A DNA stretch of 64,000 nucleotides from Onchocerca volvulus (taxonomy: Eukaryota; Nematoda; Chromadorea; Rhabditida; Onchocercidae), in contig HG738138.1 of the NCBI GenBank assembly GCA_000499405.2, positions 19,507,753 to 19,571,752 on the forward strand, in the 5' to 3' direction. A program made the position numbers and the translations under genes. The notes below the pieces were generated by a model that ran no database searches, had not been told where the DNA came from, and was given only the letters and a program-made list of their open reading frames with translations. Below, piece by piece: positions 14,265 to 27,849 of the stretch. Positions within the stretch are counted from its first letter, which is position 1, and each line of letters begins with the position of its first letter.

Positions 14265-17200
14265 CATCAATTTTTTTTTTTTTTTTTTTTTGGCCAAAGT
14301 TTTCTTGTGGAATTATTTGTGAAGTTTTACTTTTTGTATTTTTTGTATTTCAGAACTTGAAAGGTTCTCTGAATGCTCGCAAAGAACATTTAGCTGAAAG
14401 TGAAAAAGCACATCAGTTCTTGTATGACTGTAATGAAGCAGAAGCATGGATGAGTGAACAGGAACTTTACATGATGCAGGTTTGTTAAATGACATTCGTT
14501 GAGTAGCAGCTCTACAGTCTACAATTCCCTGCCATGGAGAAGGGCAAGGAAAGTTTAATTGTTGCGTGGGAATAATTTTTCATTATTTTATGCTTTTCTA
14601 GGACGAACGTGGGAAGGATGAATTCTCAACCGAAAATCAAATTAAGAAACATGAACGTTTGCAACAAGACATCAATCAGTATGCAGATACTATTCGGAAT
14701 TTGGCTGCACAAGCCCAGAAATTTGTTGATGAGAAACGTCCTTTATGGTAATTTCATTAATCATCTGAAATTGGCCTAATCGTCGAAATAATTTTAAAGA
14801 AATTTTCTTATACAATATTTGAAAAAAAAAAACTGTGAATTTTTATCGCTACTGCAGGGAGCATATCAGTGTTCGACAAGCTCAGATTGAGAAATTATAT
14901 GCAGGCTTACAAGATTTGTGTAAAGAAAGGCGAGAACGTTTGGATGAAACATTGCAATTGTATGAACTTCATCGAGAAATTGATGATTTGTTACAATGGA
15001 TCGCGGACAAAGAAGTATTGTTTTTAGTTATTTTTGTAGCCATTGTGAAAGAAATTATTTTTAAATTTTCTTTTTTTATTTCCAATTGAGCGTCAGTTGT
15101 TTAGTAGTTTGTGCACTTGTTTTAGTTGGTGGCTGGTTCTCAAGAAGCAGGACAAGACTATGAACATGTACAAATGCTTATTGAACGATTTCTACAGTTT
15201 GCTAGGGATACCGAAATTATTGGATCAGATCGGGTGGCAAATGCAAATGATGCATGTGATCAAGTACAAATTTTTTTTTTGAAATTCTTTTTAAAGAAAT
15301 TTCAAAATTCTTTTATACTCAAAAACTCAAGTAAGGTAAATAGGGCTAGAATTCAGTTGTGGTTCTCATTTTTTTTATTCTATCTTATGTAACGTATTCC
15401 ACAGTTATTATTAGGGTTCTCTTTTTCTCAGTTGATCGCTATTGGGCATTCGGATGCTCCAACAATCGCTCTGTGGAAAGACAGTCTGAATGAAGCATGG
15501 GAAAACTTGCTTGAACTAATCGATACGCGAATGCAAATGCTGGAAACGTCGAGAATGCTTCACAAATTTTTCCATGACTGTCGCGATTGTTTATCGCGAA
15601 TTCTGGAGAAGAATCATTCGATACCTGAAGATCTTGGTCGAGATTCATCTTCAGTTGGTGCACTAAAACGGAAACACCAGAATTTTCTTAAAGTTTGTTT
15701 TCTGTTTGATTTAAACTATCTTTATAGGGTGAATAATCGTCATGTTGTCCATAGTATTTCTTGTCCTTTATTAAATATTGTTTAGGAGATTTAGCGACCT
15801 AGCAGGTACGTACACATAGAATTCGTTTGTAGGATATCGAGGCTATAGGTCAACAAGTTGCACAAATCGAGCGCGATGCATTGGAATTGCGTGATGCTTA
15901 TGCTGGAGACCGAGCAATCGAAATAGGTGCACGTGAAGCAGAAGTGCATAAAGCATGGCTACAACTACGTGCAGTGTGTGATGCACGTTCGATGAGATTG
16001 GGCGATACATCAGACTTATTTCGATTTATGAACATGGTTCGCGATTTGTTGCTGTGGATGAATGAAGTTAAGCGAGAAATGACATCACAGGAAAGGCCAA
16101 AGGTTTATTTTATATGAAAAAATTTTTTTTTATTTATCTAGTTTTCAACTTTGAATTCATTATTCAATGAGATTTAAATATGAAAGTGTTTGATGACTGA
16201 AAAGTTTCTTAATTTTAGGATGTATCTGGTGTCGAGCTGTTGATGAACAATCACCAGAGCCTGAAGGCGGAAATTGATGCACGTGAAGAGAATTTTAACG
16301 CATGCATATCATTAGGCCGAGATCTTTTGAATCGCAAACACTATGCTTCATCTGAAATTGAAAAGAAATTGATCAAGCTGACGACTGAACGGGCTGAAAT
16401 GATGCGACGATGGGAGGATCGCTGGGAATATTTGCAGCTGAGTGAGTTTTGTTAATATAGGATTTCACAAGGAAAGCTATCAGCCTATGCTAAGTGACAA
16501 ATTCAAAACTATCAAACAATTTTGATGTAAAACTGATGTATTGATTAACTCATGGAATGATTATGCTTTTGCAAACGGTATCATCTTTTTAACAAATGGC
16601 TCATTGCGTTGATGTTCGAATAATTTTACTGTAAAGATAATGTTCATTTGATCTTTTAGTACTGGAAGTATATCAGTTCGCACGAGATGCGGCAGTGGCT
16701 GAAAGCTGGTTGATGGCGCAAGAACCATATCTTATTTCGAAGGAATATGGGGTATTTTATTGCTTTTTTATTGAAAATAACTTTTATGCGAACTAAACAA
16801 GAAAAATTGGGGAAATTATAGCAGTGAAAGTTACATTGTAATAATCGTGAATATTTTCAGCGGAATCTGGAAGAAACAATAAAACTAATTAAAAAGCACG
16901 AGGCTTTCGAAAAGTCAGCTGCAGCTCAAGAAGAACGTTTCTTAGCATTAGAGAAATTAACAACGGTACAATATTATTTTTCTGAACTAGTTATATCACT
17001 AGAAGTTATATTCAAACTTGCTATAGATATTAGACAGAATAAATATTCGTAATTTTGGTTTCGGATTTTCCGTCCATAATTTATATTTGCATGGTCTCTC
17101 GCGATATTTATTATTTTATTAGCAAATAATGGTTTAAACGTTCAAGCTCACTGAAAACTTCTTTCAATATTCAGTTATTAAAGATTTCACATCCAAATTT

Positions 17201-19865
17201 TTTTTCTTAGGTATTTTAAATTCTTTTCCTTCTTAGTTCTGAATAATTTTTTTGATCTTTTATTTGTCCTGTTGAAATTAATAATAAAATAACGCTGTAA
17301 TTGTTGCTAATGAATAGTATATTGAAGGAAACGTCTCAAGTTTTGATTTACATTTCTGAAATATCATGAAGACAAATTATAGTTAATAGTTTTGAATTTG
17401 ATTGTTTGTTTCGAACAAAATATTATAATATCATTATTATAATGATGCAGACTGTGAAGAACTATTCATGTATTTTCAGACTTATAGATCTATTGTCTTA
17501 CTCTTTTTCGGTCTGAAAATTCTGCAAATTAATAATCTAACAAATATATGAAAAGATCTAATTCGAAAAGATTTAACTGCTCTGTTTGTCTCGTTCTCTT
17601 TCCTTTACAAATATTGCCAATGGTTCATTAATTTGACATTTAATATTATTTTTTTCATATGCACTAATTTCACTTAATTTATTGTAAGGATTGGATTGGC
17701 ATCAGATTGTTATTGATATTGCGTTCTTTGAAATAATACGAATTTGTGATGAATTTTTAGTTCGAGTTGAAAGATTTGCAAAGGCGAGATATGGAGGAAG
17801 CAGAACGTCGTGCACTTAGTGGACCGGGTGGTGATGTGCGCCGTGGAACTCTGCAACGAACATCAGCTGCAGCAGTAGGCGAACGGCCTACAGAAATTGC
17901 GTTCTCAATGGAAAGGGGACATCAAACTTTTGATGGTAAGTATTGCATTGTTGTTGGATTTTGATTTCGTTGCATTAAAAAATTTCTTAGTTATCGATCA
18001 TTATGATATAAGAAGGTTTTCTCAATGTTAGCACCAGTCAGAATTATATTATTATATAAATTTTATGTCTAGCTATTTATGATCAAAGGTGTGATGTTTT
18101 GGAACAGATTATTTTACGATTTCTTGCATTTTAAATTATCTTTGTTACTGTCAAGAATTTTTTTAAATTAGCGCCTATTTCTGAAAAACACAAGATGTGC
18201 AGAAACGCACTTTGTTTGTACGTGTTATGCAAGTTGCATGTTTTGTTCTAATGCGTAATAATGTGCATGTAGTTTGCACGGTTTTGCAACACACTTTGCA
18301 GATTTTGGTAATGAAAGTTTACACTACGCAACCATGAGCAGTGATGATAGTGGTACATTACTACGAAAAACCAGACATATTGCTGGTACACTTTCATATA
18401 CAATTTACATTTTGTTTGAGAACAAAACAAAAAATTTGGTACAATCATTATATGAGGTGAAATATCTGCATGTTCAAAAAATTTTTACTTAATGAAAAAG
18501 TGTGGTGTTATATAATTCTCAAGTGTTGGTATTTCTTTGATATTGACACATGCAACAGCAAATCTATTTCTTCTGCACTTCTTGTATTTTATGGTTGGAA
18601 AGAGTTTGAAATTTCGTTGTATGGCGTTTTGTTTTATTGCATGTACCGTTATTTGCATTATTTAATAAATTTTTGATTACATTTAAAATTCGCTGCAGTG
18701 TGTTCCTTTCGTGTTAGAATAGCAAATATAATAGCAATAATCGTAGTTGTTGTGCTGTTTGCAGAACAAAATAGTCGATTAGTGGCATCGGAACCGTCTG
18801 GTTGGCGATTATCATTATCGAGATCGGCTCGTTTTGATGTACACGATTTGCGTGGTAAGAGAGCAAGGATTGGTTATTTCTTTTTATTAAACTGACACTT
18901 TTGTGTTCTGAAATGTATAGTTTGCATGGATTTTCAGTGTTGTTTTGCTGCTTTATTAATGATAGTGTTTATGTATTTTGTGCAAAGCAGCACACTACTG
19001 GAAATTATTTTGTAAACTTTCCTTGACCATCAGAATGAGTATGGTATCCGAATGCGTGGCTGATATGATCGTACATTGGCTTTGCTAAAGGGATTTATAA
19101 TGCTAACATTGAAATTTAAAAATTTTATACTAAATTTGCAGTGATGTGTTACTTTTTGACAATTTTCAATGTTCCAGGGGTTGATGTAGGCGGTGGTTTT
19201 GAAGGTGTTTTAATCAGGAAGCATACATATGAATCTTTGGATCGCAAAGCTTCAAGCAGGTTTGATTTTTGCGCATTTTGGAATCTCAGAATTCTAGATT
19301 TTTGTCAAATTTTTGACTAGTTTTTGGAATCTGACCATTTTTTTCAGATCATGGGAAAAAGTATATGCTGTATTACGCGGGTCGCAATTGGCATTTTTCA
19401 AGGATCAGAAACACATGGAGGAAAATACATTATTTCGTGGTGAAGAGCCGTTAAATTTGGAGGGCTGTTCAATTAGCATCGCAGCGGAATATACAAAAAA
19501 GAAAAATGTTTTATCACTGAAATTTATGAACGGAGCGGAGTATCTATTACAAACTGCCAGTGATGTGAGCTCATTTAGACTTTTTTTTTTGAGTTCTTGA
19601 ACTCTCGATAAAGGCTGTCGAGTGAAATAAAGTATATTCTAAATAGTTTGAAAACTTGTGTTCATATTATTTTAATTGCAATAGATGTGTATTCTATCAA
19701 TAGTTGTTTTATGTCCTAATTTTTTAGGAAGACATGGGACGGTGGTTGCGACGATTACAGCTTGCTACAGGACAGTCAGAGGAAGAGGCAGCTCGATCGC
19801 AAACATTACCAGTTGAAGGATCCACCAAAGCAAAAAAGGGTTTCTTTAGCCGAGGGAAGAAATGA
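3172..19865 (+). CDS. unc-70: Beta-spectrin (UNC-70-like), about 39 exons
   Basis: Beta-spectrin pairs with alpha-spectrin and crosslinks short actin filaments under the plasma membrane. The predicted protein is about 2,340 residues with both optional exons and about 2,280 without, the normal size of a conventional (non-heavy) beta-spectrin. Order: short N-terminus starting [14 protein letters not shown], two calponin-homology domains, a long run of spectrin repeats with WxxLxxxxxxR-type helices, a linker, then a PH domain and a basic end (FFSRGKK, stop at 19863-19865). All exon joins keep frame. The start at 3172 is chosen because it opens the conserved N-terminal exon and no in-frame ATG precedes it. 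The symbol is by homology to C. elegans; family assignment is near certain, small exon shifts are possible. Confidence 0.96.
4554..4714. repeat. Foldback element in a spectrin intron
   Basis: Two 25-base arms, 4554-4578 and 4690-4714, are inverted copies of each other with one mismatch and enclose a 111-base core. ACATG sits directly before the left arm and again four bases after the right arm, which may be a short target duplication. The shape fits a miniature inverted-repeat transposon or a simple foldback; no transposase is visible. Confidence 0.55.
6762..16965 (+). other. Beta-spectrin repeat rod: exons 6-33
   Basis: Exons: 6762-6949, 7141-7323, 7530-7656, 7932-8062, 8288-8426, 8623-9121, 9849-10135, 10323-10508, 10604-10806, 10928-11147, 11287-11511, 11716-11823, 11962-12117, 12235-12396, 12518-12750, 12891-13158, 13292-13432, 13649-13838, 13997-14211, 14354-14479, 14602-14747, 14858-15014, 15126-15263, 15432-15692, 15833-16102, 16219-16441, 16660-16751, 16861-16965. 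Their joined product is one heptad-rich helical rod. Repeated helix A motifs such as [47 protein letters not shown] and [16 protein letters not shown] mark successive spectrin repeats. Repeat borders do not coincide with exon borders. Exon phases agree at every join. Confidence 0.92.
13854..14291 (+). repeat. Long poly-T tracts in two adjacent spectrin introns
   Basis: An uninterrupted run of about 31 T lies at 13854-13884. A second block at 14236-14291 is two T runs separated by CATCAA, each preceded by the same TCATCAA, so it looks like a duplicated unit. Both are intronic, but not all next to acceptors. Run lengths may be affected by assembly error. Confidence 0.7.
17761..19865 (+). other. 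Beta-spectrin C-terminus with PH domain: exons 34-39
   Basis: Exons 17761-17935, 18302-18385 (cassette), 18765-18854 (cassette), 19178-19259, 19348-19564 and 19728-19865. The PH domain starts near [13 protein letters not shown] and continues through [39 protein letters not shown] and the C-terminal helix [12 protein letters not shown], whose tryptophan is the hallmark of the fold. PH domains of this class bind membrane phosphoinositides. The two exons marked cassette begin and end in phase 1, so each can be skipped without changing frame. Confidence 0.88.
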
Positions 19866-22800
19866 TTGTTAGGTGAAAATGAAGTTCATATTTAGGATTT
19901 ACTTTGTCAAGTTAAGTGCTGAAGAATTCATGGTATTATAAGTTGTTTCATTTATGCAGAATTTTTTCCGATTCAGAAATTCCAATTCTTTTCAAAAACT
20001 TCGGGAATCGATTTCTATAAAATTCCTATGAAAAATTTACAAAAATATACAGCAAGAGTTTAGTAAAATTTTTTTTTTGAATTTTTTAAAAAGAGCAAAA
20101 GTTAAAAATTTCTCAAGGTTTTTCAAAAGTTTCGTAAAATTTGGCAAATAGTTAAGCATGAAAAATGAAAAAGAATTCGTACTTTGCAGTGCTGCTATAT
20201 AAGCAGTTTTTTCATCTTCATTTTTGCTGCTGCATATTTTCTTCTCATTTGAAGTTTAAACAAAGTTTTCATTGGCTGTTCCATGATGAGCTTATTGTGT
20301 CTGCAAATCCTGGTTATTTCTTTTTTTCTTTTTTTTTCTTTCTAAGTTAGAATTTTGTTAGCCAAAGAATGAATTTTTCATTCCATTTCCGATGAAACAT
20401 GGTGATTTATGCTGATTCCGTGATGCGAAAAAAATTTATTTGTAATAGCTTTATCATTTCTCATCCTCGAATTCTGAAATAATTTTTTTTTTCTTGTTTA
20501 AATATTGTGTTTTTGTGATCTTCATGCATGATATTACAGTAGAAAGAAAATGAGCTTCCTTCTTTTCATATATCTATGTTCATGAGTTTAGGAAAGTAAT
20601 GATTTAGATAGAATATTTAAAATTGTCATAAATTGGATGGAGTTTTTGTGACTAATCTGTAAAATAATGACTTCCCTTATATTCAAACATTCCGATATTT
20701 TCAAAAATTATAGTTTTAGAACTACATAAAAAAGCACAAAATTTGCGAGGTTTTAAAAGCTCGATCAAGATAATAATTGCGTTAAAAAACTCGGTTTTCT
20801 TAATATTAGTAACATTACTTGCTGACAGATAGGAATCCGAAATATTTATTAAAAAATTTGCGAAAAATATGTATATCTGAAATGAGATATTGAAACAATG
20901 TGATTTAATCTCTATGCTCGTTCACTCTATAGTATTTCACCATTTTATGTTTTCTTCATAAATTCATTATTTATGTAATCTCGATCGCATTTCTAGTGCA
21001 GTACTGCCTTAGCATTTGACGAATTTTATTGAATTTAGTTATCAACAAATTGATTATTTAATTTGGCACAAAACCATTCGATTTTAAAGTTTCAATTTAA
21101 CGTAAAAAATAAAAGGAATGCATTTTTTGGAAATTAAAAATCATGGAATTGCACGAAGTAGGTTAGGAATTCGTTTTTGCCCCACATTTATTTTTAGCTT
21201 CCAGAATATTTTTTATTTAACTTTTAATGAAATGGTAGTTTTCTTCCTTTCCTATTCCCGACGTAGAATACGTAGTCTCGTACTGAGCTGAATTGAGGAT
21301 TGAAACGAACTAAATTACAGCTGGTATGAATGTTCTTCAGTGCTGCTACTATTATGTCCGACATCGCTGTTTCAGCATTTTCTGCGTAAGTGGAAATTTT
21401 TTTGATCGATTTAACTTAAATTTAGAGTGACTTTTTTCTTTTGATTTCGTTTTTGTTGAATCTTTCTTACGCTGTCGCTATTGCCTAATTGCTTTTTATC
21501 CTGAGTAGCTTGCATATCAAATGATGGACTGATTAGGATTTTTATTAAAAAATTCCAGTGCATTCTGTCGACCAATATTATCACCGGAACGAATATACAA
21601 ACTTGACATCTCAGTTAGAGGGTCGGATTTTAGTTGTATTTTTCTGCTTTTAGAAGAAAGGCGAAAGACTCGTGAATTCCTTCAACAGTACATGAGGACT
21701 TTGCAAGATGCTTTTTTCGTATATTTAACTTTATTGAAGCTTTTTGCAAAAATTTTTCGCTTTCATTTTATAGGATAAGATGTTGCAACATTGTTTTACC
21801 GCTATACATTTGGAGAGGAAGCTTTTCTCCTTCTTTATCTTTATTATTATTAATGAATTGAACGGAAAAAGTAGTAGATTTTTTCATATGTAATTGTTTT
21901 TTCTTACATTCAGTGAATCTTATTGACGTAACTTATGTATAGAATTTGGGATTTCCAGATCAGTTGTCTTCCTCTTCTCTTTGAAGTCTGTTTTTTTCAA
22001 AATTTCATTTCAATTTACACAGAAAATAACAAAGAATAGTTTGAACGGAAAGGAAATAAAACCCATGTGGTTATGTTGATCAATCTACCAGGTTAGTGTC
22101 TACGTGATTATTTAAATTCGAAAAGATTTTATTAAGTGATAAGTGAGGGTCGATGGCATTCTTATGACAAAATACGATCAGTTAAACCTTTTTTACCTTT
22201 ATTCATTTCCAAACATTTCGCGAAATCTAGATTTTTTCATCTTGCTATCCTTCGCGTTAACCATAAAGGAACAAGCGCCAGTCGGAAGGACTACCTGACT
22301 AAACAGTGAATTGAATTAAGCTAAGGAAAAATTATCTTCTCAAATGCCCTGTATCAAAATTTTCAACTTTGTGTTTGAGAGTTGACACAAAATTAGATTT
22401 ATTTTTTTAAAAGAAAAAAAAGTATTTATTATAAAGCAGAAATAATTTTACCGATGTCGTTTTGTATCAAACGAAATTATTTTCAGAAAATTCAGAGCGC
22501 ACATTTTATCATAGTTTATAGTTTAAAAATGGTTCAAATTAATCGATTTAAATGCTCGCTGAGTGGAATTACTGGATGAGCCGAAACACTTCCTGAATGT
22601 ATGCCTAGATTACTATTCTACAGTAAAAAACACTGTCGCATTGTAGATAACTGGAATTAGTGATCCAAACACTCGGCGGTAAACGAAATGATTTTTGATT
22701 TGCATCATATGCTTGCTTTCAAATGGGTATGATGTAAAAAAAAGGTGACAGAGCATGCTCAACAGGCTGGATAAAATAATATCGATATTCAGTGGATTTT

Positions 22801-25650
22801 GTGCGAGCGAGCATTTTTGATTTAAAAAAGTTGGCTGGCAGTGACTGAGTAATCACTTAACTTTTTCGCTTACTTTTTCATCAGTGAAAAGAAAAAAAAA
22901 AAAATTATAAAAAGAACTTGACATTAACGAGAAAAACTGAGGGTAATGTTTAGTCCCGTGTTTCATAAAATCATCGGTGATTTGTTTGAGAAGTTGAGTT
23001 GGAATCAACCTCTTTGTCCATTTGTCCTTTCTTTCAAGTTGAGTTGGAATTAACCTCACTTCAAGGACTTTTCTTACCTATTCACTGATTTAGTTATCGA
23101 CATGTGTCCCAAAGCGTGCATAACTATGGTCATCATTTGCTAACCTTACAAAAATCTCTCTTAAAACCTCTTTTTTTCTCTCTGAAATTCGTTTATTTAG
23201 TTCTCATCGGTTGTATATACATATCAAAGAATAACTGCTATCAAATGTATCATTACCTGATTATGGTTTTCATTTTCTTTCCGCAAGACAATATTTATAA
23301 AACTGATGATTTCCTGACAGTCTGTAATTTTGAAAAAAGAATTGACGATTGCATCCAACAATTCTTTATCTTCGAAACGATAATATCGTGCAAGTAACTT
23401 AGAAATGAAGTAAACATTAAGTTAGCCATTTTGTAACTAGGAATGGTGTGCGAGAATGTTTGGAAATGACATTCTCTAGAACTTAAACCGTCGAGAATTT
23501 CCTAACTATTCCAAAATAATTTATTCAAACTCGACAGAAGACAACTGCGTGACATAAGAATCATGCGCAGTTTGTTTTGTGCATGCTTTGTATGTCTCTT
23601 ACTTTTCAAATTGGATTGTGCTTATTTGGAACTTTCAAATAAGTTTCGTCTTTATAATTTAATTTTAAATATCAAAATTCAAATTTTCATTGGCGAATTT
23701 CTTAAAAAGGAATTTAAGATAGGAAAATTATAAATCTGAAGCACCCACGAAAATATCAGGATAGAATACCATAGAATTATGGATTGCATCAATAATTTAC
23801 ATCTATTGATCATCTAACTTCTAGATCAATCCAGTCCACCCATAAACCAACCAACAGTCTTTATTTTTAGTGTTAAATAGTCAAAAAAGTTAGATGTAAT
23901 GAAGTAGACTTGATGTATGCGAGAATTTTTGGAACATAAGGGCACAAAATTTATTCATTCCTTACATTGTTGGAAAGGTAAAACTATTTCCATGAAATAT
24001 CTAATTCATTGATAAAACCTAGTAATTGATATATTATTTAGTATTTTATTACATGATACCTGCGAAAGATGCAGATGTTTTGCCTTTACAAGTTTACATT
24101 ACAATATGTCAAGCTCCATTAAGAGAACATAATTAGATGCACAAGCAAAGATATAGCATTATTAGTATCCGAAATTTTATCTTTTTTTCTTTGATCTAAC
24201 AAATTTTCGAAAATTTGATCTTTCACCGCAATCTTCCAGTGCAAATTGTTTAGTCAACGTAAAAACTGTCACATCGAAAAACAAATACTCATTCTTCGTA
24301 TGGTTTTGTTTTTCCTGTAAAGGAATGCAATATTATTACTCGCTATCAAAAGGTTTTTTTTTTTTTTTTTTAAATCATTTTTTCAATTACAGAGAATGCT
24401 TTACTTTATATTCATTTTTTTTTTTTTTTTTATGGAGGGAAAAACATTAAATAAATTGTCAGTGTTTTGATCTATTTATTTCTTCCTTCTGTTTGATGAT
24501 AAATGGATAGATAAAAATAGAAATTCTCATTTATTTTTCGACGATAAAATCAAAGTAGTCAATGCAAAAAATATCATGAGCAGTTGTTATTCACCAAACA
24601 AAAAGTAATTCTATCCTTGTTCTTTCCTCTTTTTCCCTTGTCCGTGAATAAACAATAAATGATTACGAATTTATGCACTTTTCCAGATCAATGTTTCTTA
24701 GCAATAGTTGGTTCTTAAAATAACTATTATTTAATCAATTTTGTTTCCAACAAATTTGAGTCAACAATTCTTCCTTCTCAAAAAAATGCAGTGTTGCATC
24801 AAAATGTTCCATCCAAAAAATTGTCCTGCAATGTACACACTGTTATCATTTGATATTATCAACGCAGATTCACTTTTTGTGTTTAAACCTTCCTGCCTAT
24901 GATTTTTTTCATTCATAAATTAGAAAGTTCTGTAAAAATTGCTGTTTGTAACTAAATGTGATCCATTTCCTGCTTTTTATCGAGCTTTTGAGAAATACCA
25001 AGATATTAAAATGATTTTTTACAATTAATAAATCAGCAAATTAATAAATTGCGATCATAAAAATTCAAAAACAAAGAGCAATTCGAGGACTGATAATTCC
25101 TTGCTGTGAAAGTCATCAACTGTTCTTACATAGATGTCTATCTTCACTTAAAAATGTTTATAGCAGCATATTAATTATTCAGGTGAAGAGTCCGTCTTAC
25201 GTACATATTATTTTCGCCTTCCGTTCCTCAACTGGTAATTTTCAGAAAAGTTGGAAATTGACGAATACATAAGCGACCAATTCATTTCTCTCACTCATAA
25301 GCACTCACATTTACCCTTTTTCTGGCGTTCTTTTTGTACCAGTTGCTAAGAAAAGCGCTGACGTCAATAGTAATATTTTTGCTGAGCAGCTGTCTTCGTC
25401 GCTTAGCTAAATTTCGAAATGTACGATCTCTCGTAACTTTTTAATTTGCGATATCTTGAATGTTGAGACCAATTCATTTATGAATTCATTTCCTATTTCC
25501 ACCTATCACATTGTTCCCTGTTTATACTTTTAGTTCTGATCGAATTGCATAATTTGAGTTGTAATTTGGCTGATTGGAGATTGCTCCTTCTTGCTACTGT
25601 GACTCGGCTAGATCAGTGATAGATGTCGAAAAAGTCTGGTTTTGTGTGAA
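19866..25650. other. Intergenic, no gene recognised
   Basis: This stretch follows the spectrin stop codon. It holds the 3' untranslated region and AT-rich DNA with poly-T runs near 24355-24372 and 24417-24431. Short open frames here lack domains and splice structure. A 22-base segment occurs twice, near 22990 and 23035, as a local 45-base tandem duplication. Confidence 0.5.
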
Positions 25651-25699
25651 AAAAAATTTTTTTATGTGACAGAGACGAATCTTGTTGAGAAAGTTTTAT

Positions 25700-26205
25700 T
25701 AATTGATGGAAAAGTTATCAGACAATATCCAGGCAAATGAATCACTGGGTTATTCTTTCCTTTGCCGCTCGTATGAACATTGCTCCACTTAATTGTTGGG
25801 TTTTTGCGTCGAACTGTGTCAATTGTTAAAACTGAATTCAGCTCCAAATCCTTTTAAATGACCTTTTAAATCCTTCTAGGCTCCTCCTCCTTAATTTTAG
25901 TTGAACTGGTAACAAGTTTGAAATAGGATTTTTAATTTGCAAAATTATACTTACATCATAACTGTACCAATTCTAAATTTAATCGTTACAAATCGATTTT
26001 GTCAGTTTTTCCTGATCTACAGTGTGTCACCTCATGATTGGTTGACTTCACTTTGTTTATCTGTGAATTGATGTTTATCGATAAACATGTTTACCATCCT
26101 CTCGCACCACTTGATCTTCAGTATTTGCAAGAATTGTCTTGGCGCTATTTGATCTTTAACATCTTTCGGATTTTTCCGACATTCCCGATCGAAAAAGTCC
26201 AGTGC
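25700..26205 (-). repeat. 3' LTR of the retroelement relic (approximate ends)
   Basis: Alignable by eye with 27850-28189 over several blocks, with many substitutions and small indels. The high divergence indicates an old insertion. The inner end near 26205 is placed opposite the TGTTGGG start of the other LTR; the outer end is uncertain. Confidence 0.6.
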
Positions 26206-27849
26206 CTTCAGGCGGATCCTTCTTCAGTCGCGATTACTTTCCAACGACATTCCTTGTTCTTGATGCTATGTTATCGTCTGGATTCTAAATCGTTTTCTTC
26301 GTGTATCCCTTCTCGCTTCTTCGGGTCATTCTCGACCTCTTCTCATGTTCATGGTGCCGTTAATTTCGAGAGGATATAGCGTGTTCATTGGTCTTATTAG
26401 TAATTTTCCGTTAGCCATCTCCATTAATACGATTCTTGCTACCCTATCTTTATCTTTCTTGAGTTCCTTTACCCTTTCTAACTTCCGCAGAGCTTTTCTG
26501 GGTCATTTATTAAAACAATTTCTTTCTCATCTTCCAATTTCTTGCTATATTCCTCCTTTGTAGACAATTTAAGCATGCATCGATTTCTCTCAAATGCTCC
26601 ATCCATTGCTTCGTGATGGGGTAAGCTTGATCGTGTCATCCCAATGATCCTTGTTGCAAAAGTCTTTGCAGTTGGTCAAAACAGCATGATGGCCGTTATA
26701 GCATGGGATTTTTCCCTAAAATTGATCCTTCTTCTTGTTTGGTTTTCTTCTCTTGACTGAGTTTCGATTTGGACTCCTTTTCTTGATTTCTTTTAGAACA
26801 CTTTTGTCGTTTGATTTCTATCACTTTCTTATGGCTAGGGTCGAGGATTCTTCTTTTACCTTGAATTGTCGATTCGTGTTTCGTGCTCTGGTTTCTTCTC
26901 GAATTCGTGATTGCAGGTTTGAATTTGACCAACGTCTTCCTCGATTCCTGTTATTTTCCTCAGCAAGTTTTCCAATTTGTTAATTGGCCAGAAATCTTCC
27001 GCTGCTTAACGAACCATCTGGGCCATATCTTCTTGGGCCGTTTGATTCAATGGCTCTCTTCGTTTACTTTATATGCGTTCGATTGCAGCTTCAGCATTTT
27101 CTTATATCTGCCCAAGATTAGCAATGCTTCTTTTCCTTCATTTATCAAGTCCAATATTCCTTGATCATCTACCATTTCTTCTCCTCTCCTTTTTGCCGTT
27201 GTGGTGGGATATATCATTGAAATTCATGAGCGTTCCAACACATAATTCGATTCATTTCATCTTTTCATCAATTATTGTCTTTCGATTTTTGTTTTCATAT
27301 TTTTCATCGTCTGCTATGTGTTGGCTATTACTCTCCAATCCATTTCTTTCACTTCAGGATCTTCCGCTTCGCCGGAGTGGTACTTGCTAAAATCGTTAAT
27401 GGTATCCCAGCTCACGGCACCAAAAACTGTTGGAAACTGGTGTTGCAGCCAGTAGTTCAAAAGAGACGCTTGAAAATCGGTTTATTTCGTTGAATCCTTC
27501 ATTGTCATCGCATTTCCCATCCTCGTTTGGAAAAAAAATAATTTCATATTCATGCATATTCCCAGAAGTTTCGAGCAACTAGATCTAGTTATTTGTCGGC
27601 CATTATGCATGAATTTTGGAGTTTGTTCATCATAAAGTCCATTGCCTTACGACCTGTAAAACAATCGTTTAAGACGTGTGGTTGTTGATGTCGCTTTACG
27701 GCATTCCATTTCGAAAATGTCTTATCATATCTTTTCACACGTGGGCTGCTTTGAGAAGGCCTTCAAATCGCCGACATCGCCTTCGGACTTTTCATTGTGG
27801 TCTCTAGAACAGCAACTGATACATAAAAACTTGGTCAGTCACAAAATGA

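Noticed and set aside
25795..25815. TGTTGGGTTTTT on the plus strand, like the LTR start
   Set aside because: It lies in the opposite orientation to the LTRs and the similarity stops after about 12 bases. It could be a nested inverted LTR end, but the support is too thin.
26038..27493. A series of plus-strand open frames of 70-113 codons
   Set aside because: They are the antisense of the minus-strand LTR-element remains, whose direct repeats and gag/integrase text explain the region.
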